A stretch of DNA of 64,000 bases from an uncultured Acidimicrobiales bacterium (GTDB lineage: Bacteria; Actinomycetota; Acidimicrobiia; Acidimicrobiales; Aldehydirespiratoraceae). The translations under genes and the position numbers were made by a program. The stretch spans positions 1,190,277-1,254,276 of the forward strand of contig CATQHS010000001.1 of assembly GCA_958296055.1 (NCBI GenBank), given 5' to 3'. Under the pieces are notes generated by a model. That model was given only the letters and a program-made list of their open reading frames with translations, was not told where the DNA came from and did not search any database. Shown piece after piece: positions 1 to 11,741 of this stretch; position 1 is the first letter of the stretch; each line of letters opens with the position of its first letter.

Positions 1-480
1 CCAGCGTTTGAGGCGGATGCGCCGGTCGGTTTCGGATCGGAAGCGCCGGTTGTAGAGGAATTCGTCGCTGAGGGTGCGGTTGAAGCGCTCGGCTTTGCCG
101 TCAGTCGGGGCCGGTAGGGGCGGGTGCGCAGATGGGCGATGCGTCGCTGGGCGAGCAGCTCCGCGAAGAGCCCGGAGCAGAAGTTGGCCCCGTTGTCGGC
201 CATCACCGCGTCCACCGCCATGTCGTTAGACCAGAACCAGTCCTGGGCCCTGGTCCAGAACCCGGCCAGGGTGGCGGCGGTCTCGTCGTCGCAGGCCTCG
301 ACATAGGCGACCCGGGAGTAGTCGTCGACGGCGACGTGCAGATAGGTGTACCCGCCCCCGGCGCCGACCTCTCATAGCGGCGGATCACCCGCCCGGTCGG
401 GCGGTCGATGACATCGAGCCGGTTCAGCCCGTGGCGGCGAAGGACCCGCCACACCGTCGAGGCCGCCACCCCGTTGGTAC
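1..480 (-). pseudogene. IS481-family transposase remnant, frameshifted and truncated
   Basis: Reverse-strand translation gives fragments of an IS481-type DDE transposase: a helix-turn-helix piece (STVWRVLRRHGLNRL, about 400-455), the start of the integrase core (YLHVAVDDYSRVAYVE, about 300-350) with the first catalytic Asp, then MADNGANF with the second Asp, and finally DGKAERFNRTLSDEF near the window edge. These pieces lie in different frames. A shift, probably with loss of the usual stretch between RRYER and GYTYLH, occurs near 370, and another near 105-112 between RTRPYRP and DGKAERF. The usual N-terminal third is missing upstream and the C-terminus runs off the window. This is a dead element marking past insertion next to the defence genes. 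IS481 is the best family match from motifs; I cannot name the IS. Confidence 0.8.
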
Positions 481-692
481 ACCACCACACTCGCACAGGG
501 GGCTCACCCCATCGCGCTGCTACCAACCTCTATGCCCAGAACACCTAGCGGTGGACCCCCCGGCGGCTACCCCAAAGCCCACCACTCAGCGGGACACTGC
601 CCAACCCGATGATCCGGGACCGGCCCGCCGAGGCGGCACCCCGGCGGGCCGATTCCGGCAATGGCTCTAGAGGGTCTAGAGGACGGAGTGGG

Positions 693-1175
693 TTAGGTGT
701 CGCACGGGCGGCCGTCGCGGTCCCTGTCTCGGGCTCCCCAGTCGTAGCCGGCCGGTGCCGAGCGGGCGATGGCCCGGTCCGCGGCGGTCCAGTCGCCACA
801 CGGCGTCGCCCGGACCCGGTTCAACTCCCCGGCCGTCGGCGAGGTGGGCCGCCTGAACGCCTCAGACACCCGGATTGCGGCTAGGCGGTTGGTTCCGCCC
901 CGCAGGAACGTAGCCAGGTCGGCTCTGGTAGAGCCGGCCGGGAAGGCCCGGCTCAGCACCTTGGCGATCTGGCTTTGGGTGATGGCCCTATCGGGTTTGA
1001 ACGTGCCGTCGTCGTACCCTTGGAACCATCCCTGCGACACCGCGTATTCGATGTCGTCTCGTCGAGGGTGGTCGTCGGCCAGATCACTGAACGACGACGC
1101 GGCCAGCGCCACACCGGTGGTGGCCATCAGCGTGGCGGCCGCGGCGACCACGAGCCATTTCCATGGCTTTCTCAT
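693..1175 (-). CDS. Secreted protein with SLH repeat and Excalibur-like C-terminus
   Basis: A 160-residue exported protein. Residues 1-26 are a signal peptide (basic MRKPWKW, hydrophobic core, ALA-A cleavage region). Residues 30-75 form one S-layer homology-type repeat (SFSDLADDHPRRDDIEYA, then GYDDGTFKPDRAITQSQIAKVL). The C-terminus ends in DRDRDGRPCDT, the DxDxDGxxC pattern of the calcium-binding Excalibur domain. A GGAGGA ribosome site lies just before the ATG. Only one clear SLH unit is present, whereas S-layer proteins normally have three, so cell-wall association is likely but structural S-layer function is doubtful. It probably acts outside the membrane and may bind calcium. The Excalibur part is short and inferred from the motif only. 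Confidence 0.8.
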   Translation of the reverse strand: MRKPWKWLVVAAAATLMATTGVALAASSFSDLADDHPRRDDIEYAVSQGWFQGYDDGTFKPDRAITQSQIAKVLSRAFPAGSTRADLATFLRGGTNRLAAIRVSEAFRRPTSPTAGELNRVRATPCGDWTAADRAIARSAPAGYDWGARDRDRDGRPCDT

Positions 1176-1547
1176 TGTCTTCCTCCGTCTTTGGCACCCT
1201 GGCCCGCAACGCCGGAGGCGAAGGCCAGGATGAAGATGAGGTCGACCCCTTATGCCAGCCCGGCCGGATCGGCGGATCCTTCAGATCAGCTCATCGGCAG
1301 GCGGCGAAGGGCCGACCCTACCCCCAACCGACGGCAGCGACAACGGCGGGTAGCCCTTCTCCGGGGAGTCGAAGGGCAGGCCAGCGGCGGCCGGATCGGG
1401 CAGGCCAGCGGCGCGGCCCGCGGCCCACCCCGTGAGGCTGTCACACCGGTTCTATAGGGTGGCTTGCGATCCAGGAGGCGTTGTCCGCCGAAACCGCGGG
1501 CTGCGCCTCTCGGGGTGACGAGGCCGCCATCACGGGAGTCGGACCAC
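1176..1547. other. Intergenic region between divergent genes
   Basis: About 370 bases separate the SLH gene (leftward) from the zinc-finger gene (rightward). I see no convincing coding sequence. It contains a 16-base direct repeat (GGGCAGGCCAGCGGCG near 1375 and 1408) and an imperfect inverted repeat (GAAGGGC near 1308 with GCCCTTC near 1353). TATAGG at 1453-1458 could be a -10 box for the rightward gene, but no good -35 partner is visible. Confidence 0.4.
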
Positions 1548-2552
1548 ATGGCCAAATGCCACTACTGCGGCGAGTCGGCCGGGTTCCTGCGGTCAGTGCA
1601 CAAGGAGTGCAAGGAACGCGACAAGCAGGCCAAGCAGCAAAAAGAGAACGCCCAGCAGCAGATGCGTGAGATGTGCAAGGACGCAGCCCGCAGCGGGATC
1701 GGCTTGGACGACCTCCCCGACCGGATGCGCGCCGCCGCCGCCCGCGCCGGATTCTCGCTGGACAGCGAACAGCTCTACACCTACATGTCAGACGGGTGGG
1801 GCCAAGCGCTGGAGGAGGGACTGGCCGACAGCTACCTCTCCGCGGCCGAGATCTCCAAGCTCAACCGGTTCCGCACACATCTGGGGATCCCCGAAGAGTG
1901 GCTCAACCGCTCCGGGGACTTCGACAAGTTCCGACTGTCCATCTCATTGGGCTACCTGAAGGACGGCGTCATTCCCCGGTTCGACATGCCGCGGTCCCAG
2001 CTTCCCTTCAACCTGATGAAGAGCGAAGAGATGATCGCCTTGTTCGATGACGTGCGGTACTACAAGGAGGTGACGCGCCGCGAGTACCGGGGCTCGTCCA
2101 TGGGCATGAGCGTCCGGGTGGCCAAAGGCGTGTATCTGCGGCCCGGAACGTTCCGGGGGCGGCCGGTCGAGACGGTCAGCATGGAGCACCAAGACGACGG
2201 CACCCTGGGGCTCACCACCAAGCACCTCTACTACCTCGGTGAAAGCACCGGCAGAAGCTTCAGAATCCGGCTGGAGAAGATCGTCACCTTCGACCCCTAC
2301 AACGACGGGCTGCGGATCATGCGCGACACCGCGGCCGCCAAGCCCGAGGCCTTCATCATGGAGAACGCGGACGCGTGGTTCTTGATCAACGCCATCTACG
2401 CCGTGCTCGACATGGACGAAGTGACGCTCCCCCGCGCCGATGCCCCGACGATCGACGACCTCCTCGAGGACGTCATCGGCGACCCCCAAGACAGCGGTGC
2501 CGACGACGGCTTCGCCCTCGGCGGCGGAGGCATGCACTCCCTGGGGAACTGA
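1548..2552 (+). CDS. Unknown protein: N-terminal zinc finger, C-terminal PH-like region
   Basis: Translation from the ATG at 1548 gives 334 residues beginning MAKCHYCGESAG; the open frame extends upstream, but this start places a CxxC at the N-terminus. Visible parts are a treble-clef-like zinc site (CHYCG and later HKEC within the first 21 residues), a charged Q/K-rich helix, a helical middle (LNRSGDFDKFRLSISLGYLKDG) and a C-terminal beta-rich block (GTLGLTTKHLYYLGES, then FRIRLEKIVTFDPYNDGLRI) that resembles a PH-like fold. The tail is acidic then Gly-rich. I do not recognise a named family. It sits 64 bases before the AbiE toxin-antitoxin pair on the same strand, in a defence neighbourhood, so a defence or sensing role is possible but only by association. 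Confidence 0.75.
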   Translation: MAKCHYCGESAGFLRSVHKECKERDKQAKQQKENAQQQMREMCKDAARSGIGLDDLPDRMRAAAARAGFSLDSEQLYTYMSDGWGQALEEGLADSYLSAAEISKLNRFRTHLGIPEEWLNRSGDFDKFRLSISLGYLKDGVIPRFDMPRSQLPFNLMKSEEMIALFDDVRYYKEVTRREYRGSSMGMSVRVAKGVYLRPGTFRGRPVETVSMEHQDDGTLGLTTKHLYYLGESTGRSFRIRLEKIVTFDPYNDGLRIMRDTAAAKPEAFIMENADAWFLINAIYAVLDMDEVTLPRADAPTIDDLLEDVIGDPQDSGADDGFALGGGGMHSLGN

Positions 2553-2604
2553 ACGCGATGTCCGGGGCGGCTCTGCTTCGGGCAGCTTTGTCACTTTGGC
2601 GTGG

Positions 2605-2616
2605 TATGATTGGAGG
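2605..2616 (+). promoter_or_regulatory. Probable leaderless promoter of the AbiE pair
   Basis: TATGAT at 2605-2610 is a near-perfect -10 hexamer and is followed after six bases by the ATG at 2617, so transcription should begin at or next to the start codon. The GGAGG at 2612-2616 touches the ATG directly, too close for a normal Shine-Dalgarno. TTGTCA at 2588-2593 is only 11 bases upstream of the -10, too near for a standard -35. Leaderless start is common in actinobacteria. Confidence 0.5.
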
Positions 2617-3357
2617 ATGCGGCGGTCTGCTTGCATCGAGTACCTGCGGGAGGTGCCGGTCGGCACTTTCTTGACGGTCGGCGATCTGCCGGGCTCCCCC
2701 GCCGCGGCCCGGCAATGCCTGGCCCGGGAGGACCGCAACCCGTACGGCCTGGTGCGCCGCGCCGCCCACGGCCTGTACTGGCGGACCGATCACTTCGACC
2801 CGCCGCTGTTGACCCGCAACGGCAAGACCATCACCAAGACCGCGCCGAGCGCAGAGGCCGTAGCAGTGCACATGGCCGGACCCGGTTGCGGATTGACTGG
2901 CTATGACGCTCTGCGCCAATTCAGACTGACTACGCAAATCCCAGCGCAGCTCTGGCTGGCAGTGGTGGGCCGTCCGCCCCAATCACCCAAGCGGAAAGGT
3001 CCGAAGATCCGCTTCTTCGGCCGATCAAACGTGATGAGACGCGAACTCACCTTCTTGGAAGTCACATTGCTTGAAGCGCTGCGATATTACGAGACGTTCG
3101 GCCAAGTCGAGCCTTGGGGAGATGCGATGATCTCATTCGCCTGGGCCTCGCGCAGCCATCACCAAAGGCAACTAGACAGCCAGGGGTTAGAAGTGCAGCC
3201 GCCTCTGCCAGTCGGAAGGCATGATCTTATTCGCGAAGTAGCTCGCCGTGATGATCCGCGACTCGGTCATATATATCTGGATCGGCTGGATCAGGTTTTG
3301 GGTATCGCTGCCGATGCTTACCGATTCGCTCGACTTCATATCATGGATGCGCAATGA
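2617..3357 (+). CDS. abiEi: AbiEi-family antitoxin (type IV toxin-antitoxin)
   Basis: A 246-residue protein with the layout of AbiEi antitoxins: an N-terminal winged-helix part (IEYLREVPVGTFLTVGDL, then LVRRAAHGLYWR) that in the family binds the operon's own promoter, followed by a larger domain (AHMAGPGCGLTGYDALRQ, QIPAQLWLAVVGRPP) needed to neutralise the toxin. It overlaps the next gene by four bases (ATGA at 3354-3357), the typical AbiEi-AbiEii arrangement. The first half is GC-rich and the second half, from about 2900, drops sharply in GC, joining a low-GC block that covers the toxin gene. This suggests a recombined or recently acquired module. Autorepression through the winged helix is expected from the family. 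The call rests mainly on position plus the wHTH/DUF-type pattern. Confidence 0.75.
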   Translation: MRRSACIEYLREVPVGTFLTVGDLPGSPAAARQCLAREDRNPYGLVRRAAHGLYWRTDHFDPPLLTRNGKTITKTAPSAEAVAVHMAGPGCGLTGYDALRQFRLTTQIPAQLWLAVVGRPPQSPKRKGPKIRFFGRSNVMRRELTFLEVTLLEALRYYETFGQVEPWGDAMISFAWASRSHHQRQLDSQGLEVQPPLPVGRHDLIREVARRDDPRLGHIYLDRLDQVLGIAADAYRFARLHIMDAQ

Positions 3358-4277
3358 TCGATGATGTGATTATAAACGCCATTCAAGAGGTGGTGGAAGA
3401 TACTGGGCTACTACCTGACCAGGTTTATCACGACCATCAGCTCGTGCAAATGGCTGCAAAATTGTGTTACCCTCTAACTGTTTATCACGACGTCAAGCTG
3501 GTGCTTAAAGGAGGAACTGCCCTAGCCAAGCAAGGCATCACGACACGGTTCTCAGAAGACATTGATATTGGCATCGTTCCCCCTCCTCACGGAACGTTCG
3601 GCAACAAGAAGCGCGACCGGTGCATGGACGAGATCAAGACACGTGCACTAGCGCTTTGGCCAAATGAGTTTGAAATACGGTCTGGCAAATGGTACAGCTA
3701 CTATATTATACCTTACCACCCGTTGAAAGAACAGGAGGCTAACCAAAGACAAGAGCCTGTCGTCAAAGTTGAGGCTACCGTCAACACTGGAATCGGTCGC
3801 TACGAGACAACGGAGCTGCTGTCTCTGATATCTGAACACCTTGAAATAGATACTAAAGATGAACCCTTACCACAAGTTCTCTGTTGCCATCCACTGGAAA
3901 CGTTGGGCGAAAAATTGCACGCACTGAATAGAATAATAACCCATGAACCGCCAGAGCGAATCACTTCCCGAGTCAGAGATATCTACGATATTGCCTGTAT
4001 TTTGAATGCATACGGATATGAGCTTGAACCAGGAGACATAAACTCGCTCTATGAAGCAGCCAACCGTCCCGAAGGCGACCGTCTTCGTCTCTCTCGTCTT
4101 ACCCCTATCCCACCCGACGGATTGCGTTCATTAGATATATGGCATCCCGGTACCAAAAGGTACAGCCTGTTGAAAGAGGCATTTGAGACCGATATCGTGC
4201 CTCTCGTTTACGGATTGCAAGACCTCTCGTTCGAGGAATGCATGTACAAGATCCAGGCCCACATACACCTCATGTAG
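3354..4277 (+). CDS. abiEii: AbiEii/AbiGii-type nucleotidyltransferase toxin
   Basis: A 307-residue nucleotidyltransferase-fold toxin. The catalytic signature is LKGGTALAKQ (residues 51-60) followed by SEDIDIGI with the two metal-binding aspartates D69 and D71. A family-typical ETLGEKLHAL (around 181-190, Lys about 187) and RVRDIYDIACIL follow. Members of this family modify nucleic acid (tRNA 3' ends in characterised mycobacterial relatives) and cause abortive infection when freed from AbiEi. GC is roughly 48%, against about 70% for most genes here, and codon use differs accordingly, so recent transfer is likely. It is translationally coupled to the antitoxin by an ATGA overlap. It converges on the broken 3' part of the restriction-modification gene, 52 bases away. 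Confidence 0.88.
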   Translation: MIDDVIINAIQEVVEDTGLLPDQVYHDHQLVQMAAKLCYPLTVYHDVKLVLKGGTALAKQGITTRFSEDIDIGIVPPPHGTFGNKKRDRCMDEIKTRALALWPNEFEIRSGKWYSYYIIPYHPLKEQEANQRQEPVVKVEATVNTGIGRYETTELLSLISEHLEIDTKDEPLPQVLCCHPLETLGEKLHALNRIITHEPPERITSRVRDIYDIACILNAYGYELEPGDINSLYEAANRPEGDRLRLSRLTPIPPDGLRSLDIWHPGTKRYSLLKEAFETDIVPLVYGLQDLSFEECMYKIQAHIHLM

Positions 4278-4329
4278 GTCTGCCACCTTCCAGGCGGCAG
4301 CCTGGTAAACCGCCCGCGGCATTGTGCCA

Positions 4330-5026
4330 CTACGTGAGGGACGGGGGGAGGGCGGAGACTATGCGGTGGGTTTCGGTGCCGACGTGGGCGAGGCGGCGCA
4401 GGTGGCGGATCAGCTCGAAAGGGTCGTCGGCCCAGGCGTGCCAGCCGTTCGGGTCGTCGGTGATACCCGAAGCCTTGTCGTGCTTGAACTTGAGTTGGTC
4501 GACGGCCCACTGGAGCGGTGAGCGGCCCGACACCTTGTAGGCGTGGGCCTCGGGCGGGATGCCGACGAGGCGGCAGCGGTTTGTTGACCACCAGCATGTC
4601 CCAGTCGTCGTTCTTGCCGCACTTGCTGCCGTCGGCATTGCGACCCTGCATGCGCTTGCCGGTGATCCGGTAGGCGTCGGGGTCGGCGTCGCCCTCGTCG
4701 GGCTCGTCGGCGACCAGGCACACGACGCCAGGGCACTCGGGGCAGGTTTCGTAGCCGACATGCAGGTCCATGAGGGCCCGGCCCGCCGACCGGAACGCCT
4801 CAAAGTCCTCGGCCAGCGGCACCCGGGGCAGGTTGCGGGCCAAGTCGTGGCGGTAGCGCTCCCGCCAGTCCGGGGCGTGCATCACCCCGTACAGGTACTC
4901 CCAGATGTCGTCCTTGGTGATGGACTCGTCGCCATAGCGTTCATGGAATTGCCCCAAGCACCAGTCGGTGACGTTGTGACCGTCGCCAGACGACGCTTCG
5001 AGACCAAGGTCAAGAGTCTCGGTCAA
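4330..5026 (-). pseudogene. Detached, frameshifted C-terminal piece of the type ISP enzyme
   Basis: This encodes the conserved C-terminal helical part expected at the end of the neighbouring type ISP protein: NVTDWCLGQFHERYGD, then ITKDDIWEYLYGVMHAPDWRERY and LPRVPLAEDFEAFRSAGRALMDLHVGYE. Near 4578 the frame breaks: MLVVNK in one frame continues as RCRLVGIPPEAHAYKVSGRSP in the next, down to a TAG at 4330, as if one base had been inserted in an AACAAACC context. The first usable start is the TTG at 5026, whose TTGA overlaps a stop at 5023-5025. The piece is separated from the main gene by the 107-bp repeats. It could be made as a separate polypeptide by re-initiation, but the internal frameshift argues for decay. 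Confidence 0.75.
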
Positions 5027-5129
5027 GGTTTCATCCTTATGGCCACTCTGCCCGCTGGATCCACGGCGTGAAGGTCTGGCGGTATCCCGGCTGCAAGTGT
5101 TGCGAAACGTGTACGGTTTGATGGGCTAG

Positions 5130-9533
<4,404 letters not shown>

Positions 9534-9813
9534 GTGACCCCTTTCCGTCGCCTCAGCCCATCGGGGCAGGAGACCGGATCATGTTAGAGCCAAGGCCGAA
9601 CTCAAGTCAATCTCTTCGCAGCCGTGTCGATTAGGCCTTAACCACCCGTGGAACGCTGATTACCGGATCCTCCGCCAACACCGCCTTGACCAGGAAGCGC
9701 CGGCCGAAGCCACGCCGCATTCTGGCACCGCGTGCCAATGCCGCGGTGGATTCAGCGCGATGGATTTCGGCGCGAACGGCGATGTTGCCCTGTGAACGGG
9801 CCCGCGGCTGCCG
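9534..9813. other. Intergenic region between the ABC operon and the R-M gene
   Basis: About 280 bases with no confident gene. On the minus strand a frame stays open from just after the stop of the upstream gene to a TAA at 9638-9640, reading like coding sequence (MRRGFGRRFLVKAVLAEDP). It has no good start except an internal ATG that would leave a peptide of under 30 residues. It may be a gene remnant. The upstream part should hold the promoter of the GTG-started R-M gene, but I see no clear hexamers. Confidence 0.35.
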
Positions 9814-10170
9814 TCAGCCCACCGGCTCCTCGGCGGCAGCTTGGCGCTCCTCCTGAGGGGTGCGGGCCTCGTATAAGAGGCGTAGCAGCCAGACCCGCAG
9901 GAACCGGCCCAGCGAGTAGCGCAGGAACACCGCCGCGCCGGCCACGGTCAGGCCCACCCCGCCGATGGCCAGCACGATCGACTCGTTCTGATCCTCCAGG
10001 AAGGTCTGGGACATGGTGGACAGCCAGGCCGCGACGCAAACCGCCACCCCCAGCACCATCAGCACCCAGCCCGCCCTCAGCATCCGCTTCTCGACCGCGG
10101 TCGCGTCGGTGCGGGCCCGGAGCTTGCCCACGTCCTCGCGGAATCGCTGGGCTCGGTCGGCCTCGGTCAT
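9814..10170 (-). CDS. Small two-helix membrane protein at the end of the ABC operon
   Basis: A 118-residue protein, starting at ATG 10170 inside the ATGA overlap with the livF-type gene. The N-terminus is charged (MTEADRAQRFREDVGKLRAR). Two membrane segments follow at about residues 42-60 (WVLMVLGVAVCVAAWL) and 72-95 (IVLAIGGVGLTVAGAAVFL), then a basic amphipathic stretch (YSLGRFLRVWLLRLLYEAR) and an acidic tail. I recognise no family. The tight coupling suggests it is expressed with the branched-chain-type uptake system, but the sequence does not show whether it is part of the transporter. Confidence 0.7.
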   Translation of the reverse strand: MTEADRAQRFREDVGKLRARTDATAVEKRMLRAGWVLMVLGVAVCVAAWLSTMSQTFLEDQNESIVLAIGGVGLTVAGAAVFLRYSLGRFLRVWLLRLLYEARTPQEERQAAAEEPVG

Positions 10171-10910
10171 CTCGGCCTCCCTTCCTGGGTGAGGTCTTGG
10201 CGATCGCGGCTCAAGTAGGCGTCGGCGAGCCGGGGGCGGACCTCCTCGGGCGATCCCTCGATGACGATAGACCCGTTGACCATGACCGCGACCCGGTCGG
10301 CCACCCCCAGGGCGGTCTGGGCGAACTGCTCGGCGGCCACGACGGCCACGCCCGCGGCGGCCAGCTCGCCCACCACCGTGTAGATCTGCTCGACGATCCT
10401 CGGGGCCAGGCCCATCGACAGCTCGTCGAGCAGTAGCAACGCCGGGTCGGTCACCAGGGCCCGGGCCAGGGCCAGCATCTGCTGCTCGCCTCCCGACAGG
10501 GTGCCGGCGAGCTGGTCCTGGCGGGACGTCAGGCTCGGAAACCGCTCGCAGGCGATCTTGGTCACCCGGGCGGCAGGCGCGCCGGCGCCGGTCGTCATCA
10601 GGAGGTTCTCCCGGACGGTGAGGTTGGGGAACACGCCCCGGCCCTCGGGGATCAGGCACACCCCCATGCGGGCCAGATCGGCGACGGCGACGCCTCCCAG
10701 GGCCCGGCCGGCCAGGCGCACCCGCCCCGCCCACGGCGCCAGCAGCCCGGCCGCCACCCGCAGGGCGGTGGTCTTGCCGCCGCCGTTGGGCCCCAGCAGG
10801 GCCAGCACCCGACCCTCGTCCACGGCCAGGCTCACCCCCCGCAGCGCCGGCACGTCGCCGTAGCCGGCCCACAGGTCCTCGAACTCCAGAATCGGCGGCG
10901 GGCCCCCCAT
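10167..10910 (-). CDS. livF: ABC transporter ATPase, LivF type
   Basis: A 247-residue ABC ATPase of the branched-chain amino acid (HAAT) family. Walker A is GPNGGGKT (third Gly in place of the more usual Ala), the signature is LSGGEQQML, Walker B is ALLLLDE and the switch His is replaced by Gln in AAEQ, as commonly seen in LivF proteins. GLAPRIVEQIY after Walker B is typical of LivF. Start chosen at ATG 10910 (MGGPPPILEFEDLWAGYGDV); the frame is open further up but with no similarity. It would pair with the LivG-type ATPase upstream to energise import of a branched-chain amino acid, amide or related substrate. It overlaps the next gene by four bases. Confidence 0.9.
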   Translation of the reverse strand: MGGPPPILEFEDLWAGYGDVPALRGVSLAVDEGRVLALLGPNGGGKTTALRVAAGLLAPWAGRVRLAGRALGGVAVADLARMGVCLIPEGRGVFPNLTVRENLLMTTGAGAPAARVTKIACERFPSLTSRQDQLAGTLSGGEQQMLALARALVTDPALLLLDELSMGLAPRIVEQIYTVVGELAAAGVAVVAAEQFAQTALGVADRVAVMVNGSIVIEGSPEEVRPRLADAYLSRDRQDLTQEGRPR

Positions 10911-10966
10911 CACCACCTCCCCAGTCTCTCGCCCGCCCCGGCTCGGAACCGCCCGGCGCCCACCGG

Positions 10967-11707
10967 TCACCCCGCCGCGCCGGGGCCGAGATAGGCGGAC
11001 AGCACGGCCGGGTCCCGCTGCACCTCGACCGGAGAGCCGCTGGCGATCAGGACCCCCAGGTCGAGCACGTGGATCCGGTGGCAGGCCCGCATCACCAGCC
11101 CCATGTCGTGCTCCACCAGCAGCACGGCCATCCCCTCCGCGGCCAGAGCGGCCAAGACCTCGACGAAGGCGTCGGTGTCGGCGTCGTCCTGGCCGGCGGC
11201 GGGCTCGTCGAGCAGCAGCGCCCGGGGCCGGATCATCAGCGCCCGGGCCAGCTCCACCAGCCGGGCCCGGCCGGTGGGTATCACCCCGGCCGGCTGGTCG
11301 GCCACCCCGGCCAAGCCCAGCATCTCGATGGCCCGGTCGGCCTCGGCGTCCGCATTGCGACGGCCCCGGCGCCGCCACGTCCACCGGTTGCGGATGTCGG
11401 CCGCCACCCTGACGTTCTCCCGCACCGTCAGCGATCCGAACAGCTCCAGCCGCTGGAAGGTGCGGGCCAGCCCGGCCCGGGCCCGCTGATGGGTGGTGAA
11501 CGAGGTGATGTCGGCGCCGGCCAGGCGGACGGTCCCGGCCCGGAGGGCCATCATGCCGGTGACGACGTTCAACAGGGTGGTCTTGCCCGCCCCGTTGGGG
11601 CCGATCAGGCCGGTCACCGCGCCGGCCTCCACCCCCAGCGAGACGCGGTCGAGGGCGGTGTGGCCCCCGAAGGCCGCCGTCACCCCCTCCACGGCCAGCA
11701 GGCTCAC
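10967..11707 (-). CDS. livG: ABC transporter ATPase, LivG type
   Basis: A 246-residue ATPase starting at GTG 11707 (VSLLAVEGVTAAFGGHTALD), preceded by GGGGAGG. Walker A is GPNGAGKT, Walker B is ALLLDEP, followed by AAGQ and the switch His in LLVEHDMGLVM. The ABC signature is unusual: IPTGRARLVELARAL stands where LSTGQQRLVEIARAL is normal, so LSxG is changed to IPTG. LIASGSPVEVQRDPAVLSAYLG is the typical LivG end. It lies 34 bases after the fused permease gene and 56 before livF. The signature change may lower ATPase rate but many HAAT ATPases vary here. Confidence 0.9.
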   Translation of the reverse strand: MSLLAVEGVTAAFGGHTALDRVSLGVEAGAVTGLIGPNGAGKTTLLNVVTGMMALRAGTVRLAGADITSFTTHQRARAGLARTFQRLELFGSLTVRENVRVAADIRNRWTWRRRGRRNADAEADRAIEMLGLAGVADQPAGVIPTGRARLVELARALMIRPRALLLDEPAAGQDDADTDAFVEVLAALAAEGMAVLLVEHDMGLVMRACHRIHVLDLGVLIASGSPVEVQRDPAVLSAYLGPGAAG

Positions 11708-11741
11708 CGGCCGGCCTCCCCGCCGGTCGCCGAACCGGCCC

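Noticed and set aside
9638-9813. Short minus-strand gene between the ABC operon and the R-M gene
   Set aside because: The frame looks coding-like but has no start except an internal ATG and no recognisable match; described only as part of the intergenic region.
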